A stretch of 64,000 nt of DNA from Jacaranda mimosifolia. Taxonomy: Eukaryota; Streptophyta; Magnoliopsida; Lamiales; Bignoniaceae. A model generated the notes under the pieces. It saw only the letters and a program-made list of their open reading frames with translations. It was not told where the DNA came from and did not search any database. The stretch covers positions 34,638,501-34,702,500 of the forward strand of contig CM032117.1 of NCBI GenBank assembly GCA_018894105.1, in the 5' to 3' direction. Below, in pieces: positions 23,888 through 36,239 of the stretch. Made by a program: the position numbers and the translations under genes. Positions within the stretch are counted from its first letter, which is position 1, and each line of letters begins with the position of its first letter.

Positions 23888-25253
23888 GGATGAATTACAT
23901 CCATGTCCCTTGAAGTTTGGCCTAATTACCAAAAAACCCTCGTCGTTTTGAAAATTACATTTAACCCTTGCCATTAGGATTTTGCCCTGTCGCCGTTCAA
24001 AAAATATGGGTGAAATGCCGAAAATGCCCTTATGGTAACTGCCCTCATTTCTAACCAGGTTTGACCTTTTTCGTGGACGAAAATACCCTCAGGGGTAGTA
24101 TTGCAAGATTCCAAAACCTTTAAGAGTTTATTTGTAATTAATATTCTTTTAGGACCAAAACATACTTAATTTTAATAATATTAAATAATAAATTTTTAAA
24201 ATAATTAATTAAAAATATTTATTGAGTAAAAATAAATAAACAAAAAATTTAAAAAGAAGGATAAGTATAGAATTTATTAAAATTTATTCTTTAAAATTAT
24301 TTGTAAGTAATATTTTTTAGGATAAAAACATATAATTAGCATTCAAGTTACATACTTAATAATATTGAATAACAAAAATTTAAAATAATTAATTAAATAT
24401 ATTTATTGATTCTTTGATTTTAAAGAATTTATTCTTTAAAATTTATTAAAGAATAAAAAAAGACTCAAACTAGGCCAGGAGCCAGCAGCAGGCCATAACC
24501 AGGCCACGAATAGCCCTTGCCTATGGTAGTGAGTGGCCGGCTATGGCCAGACTAGGAGGCCGCCAGCCATGTCAGGCAGCGTCCTAGGGTGGGGTTGAGG
24601 GTTGGGGGGTGGTGGGTGGTGTATTATACACACACACATGTATGTTTTTATTATATATTTACATATACATATGTTTATATATGCACATTTATATTATAGT
24701 AAGATAATGATTTTATTTTTTATTTAATTATTTTATTTTTAAATAATAAATGAATTTAATTAAATTATTAAAGTAATTCACTCTTAAAATTATTAAAATT
24801 ATGTTGTATAAGATAATATATTTAAATTTATATTTTTTATTTTTACTTATTTTATATATTTATTCTAAAATTAGTAAACTATTTTATATATGTTTACTAT
24901 TTTATTACTATTAAATATGTAACTCAAAATTAATAGAAATATATTGTCTAAGGTTATAGATTTAAATTTTTAAAAAATTGAAGGTGATAAAAACATATCA
25001 AATAAATCCTCATAAATTCAAAAATATTACAAATAGGTCCAAGGGCATTTTTGTCTTTTGATATTTCTATTGGTTTTTTCTTTTTCTTTTTTTTTTTTTT
25101 CAATTTTTAACAGAAGGGTATTTTGATCATTTCACACTTTTCATCAGCATTATATTTTAGTTTCAAAGTTTAGGAGGGTAAATGTAATTTTCAAAATAAC
25201 GATAATTTTTTTAAAATTAGGCCAAATCTCAAGCGTGTGGATGTAATTCACCC
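23888..25253. mobile_element. Non-autonomous Mutator-like element
   Basis: Perfect 9-bp target duplication aagatatta at 23879-23887 and 25254-25262. The long terminal inverted repeats start GGATGAATTACATCCA (left) and GGGTGAATTACATCCA (right, inverted) and remain alignable for about 90 bp (tttggcctaatt, gttttgaaaattacattta). The interior is AT-rich with a short G-rich segment near 24580-24620 and no coding capacity. The 9-bp TSD and long TIRs define it as Mutator-type. Confidence 0.9.
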
Positions 25254-25262
25254 AAGATATTA

Positions 25263-27390
25263 GCAAAAGTACCAACACATAAAAAATCCAATCCAGAGAA
25301 TATATGAAGGATAACAGAACAGATTTCTTGAGTCTCCTGACTAAATTAGGGCACCACAAAACTTTCAATTAATCAATTTTAATTGAGAACTTAGCAAATA
25401 AATCTGAGATTAATACTCACCAATTTGTTACATAACCTGCACTAACCCATGCTTATTCCAACCAAAAGTAAGAGAGAGTCCATCTTCAGCCACTTTTGTT
25501 CCCTTTGCATACAGTGTATCGTGAAAAAATTATAGAAGCGACAAAATTGAACACAAAAAATGACCAAAACGTGGTAAGCATGACAAATTCATAAAGCCAC
25601 CGTACCCCATTACAAACTACAAAGCCTAAATGCTCCACTGAAATGAGCAAATGATGGAAAATAACTCAACAGTTTAGTATTAGCTTTTCTATTGAAAACA
25701 CATGAAAATGACTAATAATCAAGAATAAATGAAAAAAACTCAAAGCTGCAACTTTAAGTTGCTAAATATAACTTATACACAACTTCAAGTTATTTGAAGA
25801 GCCCATTTCAGTATGGCGCAAGCTAAAGGCTAAGGCAGCATTGATCCAAATAATGAGAATTAACACTTAAGAAGATCTTAACTATTGTTGAAAATATTTG
25901 GAAGTTATTGATAATGAGAAGGCCAATTAATGAGTTGGGAATGAGTTATTGGTAATGGGGAGGAGTTGGAGAATGAGCGGGAAGTCATGTACAGATAGTT
26001 GTAGGGTTATTTTAGGGAAATATATTTTGATGTAGTAGCACATGTGACCGTTGTTTTGGGTGTATAAGAAAGTTTTTTTTTAAAATAATATAGCTATAGA
26101 TTAATGATTGATAATGGTTTATTATTACTAATTAATTATTAAGTAACAAATAATCATGGTAATTAATGTTCAAATATATAAGTTTTCAACACAAAATAAA
26201 AATTAAAATTAAATAAAAAGTTGAGCATGAATCAATTTCAGAAAGGTGTAGGTCAAGAGGTAGGTTGGGTTGGGTTCACTTCAAAATGAAATTGTATTTC
26301 TACCGACTTGCTTACATTTTGAAAACATACCTATGATCCACTTTATGACTTTGTAGGAGTTTATAGCTATCTAAGTCTAACTGTATTAAAAGAAACAACT
26401 CTATTAAAAAACATTAGCCTATTCATGATTAGCTATATGTATACATGTGGAACAGACAAATTCACTAACAAATAACAATACATAGGTAAAAAATATTATA
26501 GAACTAGTCAGGTCCATCAACAATTGTTACACCACACCAGGTTGAGGTTGAGATGCATAAACTCTGCATGAGTAACATGAGTCAATCACGCTTTAATATA
26601 TGGAATGATAGTCAATTGATTTAACGCATAACTTCCATTAATGAAAAAATTTACAAATTCAAAGTTAATTTACTAATTATGATAGTAGTTTATGAATCAA
26701 ACAGCTCTACACTTTAACAAGATTATTGTGATGCATTCACCCTTTCAAATATTCTGTACATGAGATTTTTGGGAAACTAAAACAATCAAAGGACATATAA
26801 CCCTTGAGCAAATGTTCTTGAGTTTCACAATAAGATCAAGAGAAACAGCCCCCCTGCAGGCCCCATATTTTGTCCTTTTGTGATGCACTAGCTGGGATAT
26901 AATGAGCACAAGAGAACTATTTTCTCACATGAAACCATCATATATACACACATACACACACACACACACACATATTATAATGTTTATATATAGCTAATGT
27001 TGTTTATATATAGCTAATGTCTTTAGTGGATTTGGAATGGGGGAAGGAGCAAAATGGTTTTGAATTAGAGTTTAGCTCATCTAAAATAGTATATGACTGG
27101 GTTTTCCTAGTTTAAGTTGATGTTGAGGTGGATTATAGTGAAATTAACCAATTAATTATCGAAATTAAATATTGTGTGGTTCAGTCAATGTCAAAATAGT
27201 ATATGACTGGGTTTTACTAGTTTAAGTTTAAGTCATGACTTTTGATTTTTATCATTTCCATCTTTTTCAGCTATAATATGTTGGACACTGATGCATTTGC
27301 TTTTCCTTATCGCTCGTATCTTGATTGGCTCACTTGGTTCAAATCTTAAGTCGGTCCTCGCCTGTCAACATGAAATACTTGTCTTCATAC
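25263..27390. other. AT-rich intergenic DNA with short direct repeats
   Basis: No gene recognised. It contains a CA microsatellite (26945-26973), a doubled tttatatatagctaatgt near 26980-27018, and a segment starting aatagtatatgactgggttt at about 27085 repeated at about 27195. Confidence 0.6.
26945..26973. repeat. CA microsatellite
   Basis: Near-pure CA dinucleotide run. Confidence 0.9.
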
Positions 27391-27393
27391 TTT

Positions 27394-28540
27394 TTATTGT
27401 GCTTTGTAGAGACCATGGGTCTTTTCTCCAATCAACTTAGGTTTCAATTCACCTAGCTTAAATGGATTAGAGAAGTCATATTCAAACTCAACCAAGAGAC
27501 TATATACTTTTGGATCAAACATCCCATTAATTTTTTGATGTTGAGCTTTGCAAGAAGAAGATTTAGCCAAGGCACTCGAGTTTAAATCAACAATGGGCAT
27601 GATTAGCTCTTTTTTGATAACTTGGTAATCATTTGATTCTATCTTCTTTAATGTCATCTTCCATCGTTTGGTGATAGCATGCATCTTTCAGATGATTTTG
27701 TCCTTCTTTTTGATTGATTGAAGGGTATATTAAAATATTGACAATGTTCAATATGCTTTCCTTCAGTTGGAACTGCTGAAAGACAAGATTCTTGCACTGA
27801 GCCTAGGTCTAAATATAGCTTGGCATCTGCAAAGTATGATTTCGCCAATGTGAATGTCTTTGTCTGAGCATCTACTTTCATTATCTCTCCATTTCTAGAA
27901 TATTTGAAGCATTGATTGAAAATAGATGCTACCACTCCATTTTCATGAAGCCATAGTCTTCCTACCAGTAGATCGCAAGAAGTCCTTGCGTCAATGACAT
28001 AAAACAAAGTATCTGCTTTCAATTCTCTAATAATGAGGTATAGGCGAATCATTCTAACTACTCATTAACCTTTCTCTTGGAATCTTAAATAGTTAAATGG
28101 CTACGAGATAAGTCTTCAATTGTGATTCCCAATTGTTTCATATTGGATTTAAGCATAATGTTAACTAGTAACCCTCCATTTATGAGTATGCGATTGAATT
28201 TTTTATCTTGCATAAATCTGAAGATAGAGAGCGATCAATTGTGAAGATTCAATCCCAATAGCAAATCTTCACCTGTAAAAACAATAAGAACACAACAAGA
28301 AACAGAATGATGGCTCTCCATTTTGCTAGATGCAATAAATACAAATTTGACCTATTGCTCAAAGAATTTTTTAGGAAAATAATCCCCTAGAGTTATGGGA
28401 TTCCATCTGTGGCAGCTTAATGAATTTCTCATCTTACACGATAAGATTTTAGATCTTCCATTAGCTTTCATTGAAAATGATTGATTCAATGTTGTTTCTT
28501 TAAAAATGATGGGTGAAGCTGATTGACACATCATCTTTGC
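27394..28540 (-). pseudogene. pro: Ty3/gypsy protease-region fragment (broken)
   Basis: On the minus strand, downstream of TLGDYFPKKFFEQ (28352-28534), comes DLLLG, then ILINGG-LVNIM at about 28190, where the active-site Asp of the usual IDGG reads Asn. The best-kept part is 27654-28052: ELKADTLFYVIDARTSCDLL, VGRLWLHENGVVASIF and QCFKYSRNGEIMKVDA, the retropepsin C-terminal half and following linker of a plant gypsy polyprotein. 27394-27684 continues the linker (MFDPKVYSLLVEFEYDFSNP, KLGELKP). No RT follows. It probably belongs with the gag at 33888-35461, now separated by about 5 kb of inserted DNA. Confidence 0.8.
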
Positions 28541-28769
28541 CTCTATGGACGCATCACAAGAATTCCCTCACCAAGATCCTTAATTTTAAAAGTAGAACTT
28601 GCATCTAACTTTTCATTTTTATCCATGGACAAGGTTTCAAACAAGGCCAAATGTATATGTGGCACCCAGAGGCCCCGAAGTTCACCATACCGCGACACTA
28701 ACCCTCTTCAGAAGATTTTTCCTTTAAGAGCCAATGTCAAGCACAAACTAACAAAATAAAATGACAAAA

Positions 28770-29390
28770 TCACATTAAAAGAAACAACTTATATATTATC
28801 TTTTGTACACTAGCCTGAATTTTTCCTCTAGTTATAGATGAGTATACATATACTAGTACTTGAGATATAGCACTAATGCTGCCATGGCTATAAGTCTTAT
28901 TATGTATATACATACACTTATTGATTTGGGTACATTTGGATTCAAACAAAAGATAATTTCTTCCTTCTCTATTCCCAAGTTTCTTCTTCTGGTACGACCA
29001 GTCCAGCCTCATCTATATAAAGAAAAGTATAAGGGAGTCCGAATGACTCAATGAAGAAAGTTGGAGAGAGTTACCTGTATAGAGCTTATTCTGCTGTAGA
29101 AGATGATAGAGTGAGAATTACGTAATGAATAGGAAACAAACATGTCAGGATAACTTGATTTGTGTAACAAACTTTTGTAATAAACACTTTACAAGTCATA
29201 TGCATATACATTTGAGATATCTTAAGGTTTTATATAAATTATGAGATGCTTTAATTAAAATATTTATAAAACCTTATAGGATCAGAGAGTCATAATCATA
29301 TCAAACATTTCATGTAACTCCATCACTGTACCATACCAACAAAGGAGAATTCATAATCTTAATGCCTTTTCCATGTTCAGATTCAAGTGT
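28770..29390. other. Unassigned spacer
   Basis: No gene or paired repeat recognised. The short overlapping frames on both strands (28770-29054) have no recognisable domain. Confidence 0.5.
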
Positions 29391-29394
29391 ATAG

Positions 29395-29750
29395 GATTTT
29401 AAGGGTGGCCCCACTGGGCACCTGCACGTGGTACTTAGATCCTTACACTTAATTTCATAAAGAACAAAATAGAATTTTCGTTTGAGGTACAAAGGTGTAG
29501 CTGAAAGATGTCTAGTATTGAAATCCAGAGGTGCCAATGATGATAGATTCAAGAAGTGGCCCCCACTACACATCCCCTTGCACTTTGCTCTGCCCGGCAC
29601 GTACTTTACAGTACCGATTGAATAAGATATTCAAAAAGGTTAAGAATATAACAAAGATAGCAAATAGTGTCAACCTCGGGATTCTAGAGGTGGCCCCCAC
29701 CACACACCCCCTACAGCAAGTGTGGCACTTAGTTCCCAATTCGATGAATA
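29395..29750. repeat. Imperfect tandem repeat with GTGGCCCCCAC word
   Basis: Segments starting aggtggcccc occur near 29403, 29557 and 29689, each followed by a C-rich run (acacaccccct) and tgtggcact-like text, preceded by attctagaggtg / aaatccagaggtg. Spacing is about 130-155 bp. The last copy is cut by the hAT insertion at 29752. Confidence 0.6.
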
Positions 29751-29751
29751 G

Positions 29752-30976
29752 TAGAGGTGGCAATTTGGATGGGTGGGTGGGTTCAAGTTGGGTTGAAGTA
29801 GGAGTATAACATTAGTTTTCTCAACCCGAACCCAACCAACCTAATGACAACCTGAAAGTGCTCAAGCCTAACCCAACTTGATTCGTATCAAGTCAGGTTC
29901 GAGTCGACCTAATTTTTAAAATAATTATTTTGAATATTTATTTTAATTTTTAGGAATTTTTTGGTATTTTTATTTTTTTAATTTTATCTATTTTTAATTA
30001 TTAATAAATTAGAATAGGAGTAAGGAGTTCTCATTATAACTTTACAAATGCACTCAAATAATTTTAATTGAACCAAATAATATATTGATTTTTAGGACTT
30101 CCTTTTTTTCCTTTTCAATTTCTAGTGTCCATCCGCATCATAAAAATATTGAAATCACAAAGTATTTTACTTCTAAAAATATCATTTACTTTTCTAAGTT
30201 TTACCCACCCATTCTCTTTAATTTTTGAATCTTTTGTGTCGATTAAATTATCTATTTTAACTTTTTAAAATTAATGCCACTATTTTTTAACTTTAAATTG
30301 ATTCAATTAAGCACTACATAAAAAAATAAAAAGATATCATCAAGTAAATATGTAAACAAATATTTTAAATTATGCACATAATTTGGTTATAAAAGCTTAC
30401 TTAAGTCTTTTGAATTTTTTATAGCATCTCAACAAAAAGAATTTTTATCTATTTTTTATGCAAAATCTTGCGTTGTATAACTAAGAAAAACTTTTAGGAC
30501 AATTCAGTAGTTAAAGCAGTGTTTTATTAACTTTTTGCAGTATAATTTTCATGTCCACTTGGATACAAAAATAACCATTAGAAGTAATGTAAAATTGTAA
30601 TAATCCATCCTATATAGTTGTGAAAATAAATAAGACTAAAAAATGCCAAAGTAAAAATTTTGATATTGCTAAAGTTCAAATTTTCAAGCTTTATTTTGTT
30701 ATTTTATATTTTTATTCCTAATAAAATTTAAATTTTATTTGTTTAATTCGGATTGGGTCGAATTGGTTCATGTGGGTTCGAGTTGTCGTGTGACACACAA
30801 TCAAATTTTAGGTTGTTCATGTAACCTGAAATTCAATCCAACCCAACCAATTTTCTTCGGGTTCTTATTCGTATCGACCTTATTGGACCCAGACCCAAAA
30901 TAGGTCAACTCAAACCCAATTTTTTCATGTCAAACTCGTGTCAGGTTATATGTCGTGTTGAAAATTTCCACCCCTA
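29752..30976. mobile_element. Non-autonomous hAT element
   Basis: The ends are TAGAGGTGGCAATTT and, inverted, TAGGGGTGGAAATTTT. Flanking 8-mers atgaatag (29744-29751) and aggagtag (30977-30984) agree at 6 of 8 places. Subterminal regions carry many aacccaacc / gggttgggt and gggttcgagt words in both orientations (29770-29900, 30745-30950). The interior is AT-rich and non-coding. Confidence 0.82.
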
Positions 30977-31316
30977 AGGAGTAGGATGAGAAGATTTGTA
31001 ATAATTGGAAAACACAAACCTTTTTAAGTTATAATTTATTTGGAGTAGGAAGACTTTTTCACAAAATTATTCTTCTTATCTTTTAAACAATCCTTTTTGA
31101 GATGTTTTGAAAGTATCTGTTATATGGGGTTCTTACTTTACTTATTTGAGTAACATAGTTTTGATTATAAAGAAGCAAATGAAACAAATATTGATAATGA
31201 CATGATCTTTTGATTAAAAGAAAAGAAGAATAACTAAGGATTTCAACCAGCTCAAACTTACCAAGAGGGTCAAACAATTACCATCAAAATAAGTGAGGCA
31301 TTTCAGGAATGCGAAA

Positions 31317-32100
31317 AGGATATATGATTTCAAGAAGTAGCTATTAACAAGTGATAAATGGAAATTAGAAAGGAGTAGAAGACCTCACATATTAACACTT
31401 AAGGTATTCAAGGGAACACCAGATAGAGACATGATTTCAGGAAAAAGGAATTACAAGTAATAGAACAAAAATTAACAAGGGACATAAGACCTCACATGTC
31501 AACAATCGAGGTGCTCAAGAAAACACAAGATGGGTATATGATATCAAGAAAAATATTAATAGATAACGGAATGAAATTAAATAGAAGCAGAAGACCTCAC
31601 TATATCAATAATCAAGGTATTCAAAGGAATACAAGATAGGTACATGATTTCAGGAAAAAGAATTTCAGGTGACAGAAAAAAAATTAAGAAGGAACAGAAG
31701 GCCTTACCTTATCAATAATCAAGGTGCTCAGGGAAATATAAGATAGGTATATAATTTGAGGAAAAATATTAATAGGTAACAGAATGAAATTGCGAAGGAC
31801 CAGAAGACCTCACTGTATCAATAACTTAGGTGTTTGGAGAAACATAAGATAGGTATATGATTTCAGGAAAAATATTAACAGGTAATAGAATGAAATTGAA
31901 AAGGACCAGAAGACCTCGCATATCAATATTCCAGGTGTTTCAGGAAAAGAATTATAGGTAACATAATAACGATTTAGAAGGAATAGAAAACCTCACTGTA
32001 TCAAGAATCAATGTGTTCAAGGAAACACAAGATGGATATATAATTTCAGGAAAAAAATATTAACAAGTAACAAAATGAATTAAAGACCAGAAGAGCTCAT
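31317..32100. repeat. ~106-bp tandem array, about seven units
   Basis: Unit landmarks gatttcagg(a), aatattaat.ggtaac, gaccagaagacctcac, tatcaata.tcaaggt and ttcaagg.aacacaagat recur. The tgatttcagg landmark falls near 31327, 31431, 31539, 31643, 31752, 31858 and 32039, spacing about 104-109 bp except for one shortened unit near 31930. Units are diverged. It lies between the gag and protease pieces of a gypsy element. Confidence 0.88.
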
Positions 32101-33880
32101 CGATTCTTATGATCGAGATTCTCCGACAAACTTATAAGCTTAATTGCCTAAATTTAAGATTCAATTATTATTATCATTCTTTTGGAAATAATGTTGTGAG
32201 GGAATGATAATTAAAAAAAATTAATTTAATTAAAGTACTATACACTATTTAAATTATTTAGTTACTATTCAATAATTTAAGCAACTTACTTTATTGATAC
32301 CTTGAGCATTTATATATATATATATATATATATCTAAGAGTAATCTTTTCTACTTATTAATTTCTAAGTGAATCAAATATATCTTAACACTTTTCCTATC
32401 ACATTGTTCCAAGAATTACATTTACAACAAAATCATTGTATCTGAATCATGTTCTATAATTTCCATCAAATCTAATTAAATTCATACCCCAATCATCCAA
32501 TATAATCTCATAATCCAAACATTCATATTGAACCATATTTAACAAAAAAAAATGTCAAGTTAACATCATCATAGCATACCCACAATTAGTTAGCATAACT
32601 TGCCCATTTCTAGAATCACACAGTAAACTGTGCAGTTTTCATAAAAGTGAAATTTAGCCAAATCTAAGCTATTTGACGGTGGTATTCACCTCAAAAGATC
32701 TTGAGACTTAATGAAATTTCTAATTATAGCCTCAATTTGTCGATCAAATGGGCCGATCGTCATTAATTCCTGTTTAAAGTGAGCTTCTGACCCTAGTCAC
32801 ATTCCTAGTGGTAGGTCACGGTTTTTGCCATTTTTTGACCAGAATAAAGCTTCAATTTCAGATATTCTTGATCTAATCTTATCTACGCCCTAAGACCTTT
32901 CCAACCATAGTTCTACTTCATCATTTGAATGGCGAATTCTTCTAATATAGCTTAAACAATACTACCCTCAGTTCTGACAATTTCTGCCTGTGTGAGGCAG
33001 TGTTGATTTCAGCAAAGTTTCAGGTTAATTTGGGTGAAATTTTAGAAATCTATATCATTACAGTAATCTAGACATCAATGGCTTTCTAATGGTAGGTTTT
33101 CATGGATAATTAGGTGGTTGGAGGATTGGTTTTTGATTTTTTGAAAATTAAAGTCTGGGTAGTAATTCTACTAACTAGCAAGTTCTATCTTGATTTCTAC
33201 AAAATTTTTGGAGTTTGGGACTAAAAATCTCTAAAAATTCTGTGGAGATTTCCTAAGAATTTGATCCTGATGGATTAGAGAAGATTTGGCTATGGTTTTG
33301 ATAGCTAATGGATGAAATTTTGGAGGGTAGAAATTGAGTTCTTTGGGATAGTTTGCAGATAGAATAAAGTTGGTGGGGAAATGGCTATGGGGTCGGTCCC
33401 AACTTATAGATAATAGGATTTTGCTTATTTGCTTAGAGGTCCTTAACATATTTTATTCTGATTTGACCCTAGACTTTTTATTGTAATCTAGTCCTTGATC
33501 TTTTGTCTCATTTTGAATTGGCCCTAGGAAAAAAAACTTCTATTTTATATTTCATTTTATTATATATCTAATATACACAATGATGCATTTGTATCTTAAG
33601 GTATATACACTTTTGTACCTTATGACTTAGGGTGCATGGCTAAATTCATAGTGTCTGTGTATTTAGCGAATTTCAAGTTAATCTTTTTGATTAACTTGTT
33701 TAATCTAGAATGCTATTAATTATATCAAAAGGGATAATTTTATAAGATAGTCTATCTACTATATATAGCATTTTAAATTTTGATTTTCTATAATTACCAG
33801 ATGGCTTAATAATTTAATTTTCTAAGGAGGATTTCTTACGAGAAAAGATAAGGTGTTATTGTATATATGCTTCCAAATTG
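32101..33880. other. Unassigned spacer, possibly LTR-like
   Basis: No coding region recognised. Moderate complexity text at 32640-33500 resembles a decayed LTR or untranslated region more than random AT DNA, but no partner or termini were found. A TA microsatellite lies at 32311-32332. Confidence 0.4.
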
Positions 33881-33887
33881 GAGCATT

Positions 33888-35461
33888 TTAATGCCCCCAT
33901 GTGTGGGGAAAGAATATTCTTTTGGCTACAAGTAGCATTTGCAATAGTTGTGATACTAGCAACACCCCATATATTGCATTTTCAATATCAAGAATTATCT
34001 CTTTTTCTTTTGCTAATGTCATGATTTTCTCCATGACTACAAAGAATATTTCTGTAGGATGGCTACAACTAGATAATACTTGCAATATTTCAAATCATTC
34101 ACCTACCTAGCTTCTTTAGGACATTTCAATTCAAGCAACTTGATCATTTTTCTTACCAAAAAAACTCGTCAAAGATTTGAGAAATATCAGAGTTAGGGAA
34201 TGGGTATTCCTTTCTTGCAAACTTGCAATGTAGGCCAGTACTTTTCATTCTACGTTGATCCTCAAGCTTTTTAACTTTACTACTTGCAGAGATTTTGATA
34301 GGAGCTACTTTAAGTACCATGGATTCCTCATAATAGATTTGGTGGATTCTTCATTCTTCCTTGAGTCTTTTTTGTTTTTGTTTTGATCATCACTAGAAAA
34401 GTAGCTTTATAATTTGCAATACTCCATTCCATGTCATGAGCACAAGTAGCTAATTGTTCAAAATTTCGGGGCTTCGTCCCTTAAAGGATATAGAGAAGCC
34501 CCATGCACCTTTGGATGTACATTTATGTTGCTGAAACTTAAAACAGTTTATCCTTGCAATTCAAACTTAATGCTCACCAACGATTAATGTAGTCAATAAC
34601 TGGATCATCTTTCCATTATGTGATATTGATAAGCTCGATCATGCTTCAGGTACGATGGGTGTTGTAGAAGTGATTCAAAACTTCTCTTTCCATTTCTCCC
34701 CGCCTATCAATAGATTGGGGATCCAAGTTAATATACGAATCAAATGCATTCCCTTTAAGCAACCTCATGAATAACTTCTCAATGAGGTCATCATCAATTC
34801 CGCAGTGTTGCATGTTTTCATAAAATGACAATATGTTATTTTGGGTTGCATTTCCAATTGGATTGTTTGAGCTCTGGTGGTTAGCAGACTATTGGCATCT
34901 TTAAGGCATCAATCCACTTAATGTATGATTTTGAGCACATGAGTGAAATCTTCAAAGGTTTGCCATATTGAGCTCTAATAGTGTTAGTTATTATATCTTG
35001 CACTTGTTGAATGGATAACACAACTACACAAGTTGTTGAATAGTTGTAAATTTGCATAGAATCATGCCTGAGTTGTGTTTCATCCAGTTGTTTCTCCTTT
35101 TAAACATGGTTCAGAGAGGATGAATGATTTTTGCTAGATTCCTTAATGTTCGAGTACTCTAGTTTGTTCGTCAAGTAGGCGGTCTAGGTTTTTGTCTTCC
35201 ATAAGTTTTTGAAGATCAGTAATAGCTTGAGACATTTGCACAAGTTGCTCATCTACTATAGTTGTTCCAACCACCATTGCAGGTAGCACCGTGAAAGAAG
35301 ATGATTTAGAGTTTATCTATATAGGATTTGCTGAGTTTGAGTTGTCTGACGAAGAGGTATCAATGATCTTGCCCCTGGTGGAGGATTGATCGGCTACAAC
35401 AATAATATCCGGAGCATTTTTTTAGCTTATGACAGTGAATTGATTCTTCTTGGTTGCCATG
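33888..35461 (-). pseudogene. gag: Ty3/gypsy gag, minus strand (broken)
   Basis: Capsid precursor of a plant gypsy element. The start at 35461 reads MATKKNQFTVIS, then DIIVVADQSSTRGKIIDTSS, LPAMVVGTTIVDEQLVQM and DLQKLMEDKNLDRLLDEQ. The core gag domain is at 34646-34831 (LKGNAFDSYINLDPQSID, MEREVLNHFYNTHRT). After it come ELATCAHDMEWSIA-like text, then CPKEAR...KYCKY and the segment SHPTEIFFVVMEKIMTLAKE (33888-34085), the usual nucleocapsid-like region. Stops and frameshifts are frequent. It starts about 60 bp after its primer site, and its LTR is at 35547-36199. Confidence 0.85.
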
Positions 35462-35521
35462 GAGCAATTGGGAATAGTGATTGGAACTTTAGTATAGAAA
35501 AAAGAGATGACAGGCAAAGAT

Positions 35522-35544
35522 AGTCCCATTGGGTGTGCTAGAAA
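35522..35544 (-). other. Primer binding site of minus-strand gypsy element
   Basis: On the minus strand, two to three bases after the LTR end, the text TAGCACACCCAATGGGACT resembles the TGGCACGCCCAGTGGGAC-type site of plant gypsy elements with several transitions. Confidence 0.6.
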
Positions 35545-35546
35545 TA

Positions 35547-36199
35547 TGTTCGCACAAATTTTGTGTCTGTAAAAATTATTACAAGACAAGAAAAATACTG
35601 AAAAGTTGAATTAATATTTAATTTAAATGAAAAGTTATTACAATCTTTGGAATATTGTTCGCACAACTGAAGATTAATTCCACTTATTCTTCGCTCCAAA
35701 GTATGATTCAAGGACTTGATGCTTGTTGTTAAATTGGATACGTAATTTCATCCTAGACTTATGGGTGAAATCATGAACTACCTTGAAATCAAGTATTTGT
35801 TTTGATTTCAAGATCTTGAGAATTCATATGCTCCTGAAGAAGATGCAGAACCCTTAGAGTTGCATCACTTTATTGTGATAAGAGCTTGAAACTTGAGAGC
35901 TTGATATTTGAATTTCTTGATGTGTGGTATGTTCCCGAATGCCTCATTTTATAGAGATTTATTGACTTGAAGTTTAAATCTTCCCTTGGGCTTGAATACC
36001 ATTTTAAATGTTCTTAATTTATTAATAGGTTTTATTTAAACATATTTTGCCTAATTGCCCAATGCAAAATAAATAAGAATTTAATAATTCATTTTGGATT
36101 GACCTATTTTATAATGCTCAAATTTATTATAGACTTTAATTTGAGACCTAATTCAATATCCAATTCATTTAGGCTATCAAATAGTAATTTATCCCAACA
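35547..36199 (-). repeat. 5' LTR of minus-strand gypsy element
   Basis: On the minus strand it starts TGTTGGGATAAATTAC and ends TTTGTGCGAACA (TG...CA), directly before the primer site and gag. A second gttcgcacaa word lies inside near 35658. No matching 3' LTR was found to the left, so the element is truncated or scattered. Confidence 0.72.
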
Positions 36200-36239
36200 A
36201 AAATTTTAATGTAAAAAGACTTGAAAAGAAAATAAAAAG

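Noticed and set aside
29310..29809. Overlapping frames on both strands near 29.3-29.8 kb
   Set aside because: They track the imperfect tandem repeat and run into a hAT element; no domain.
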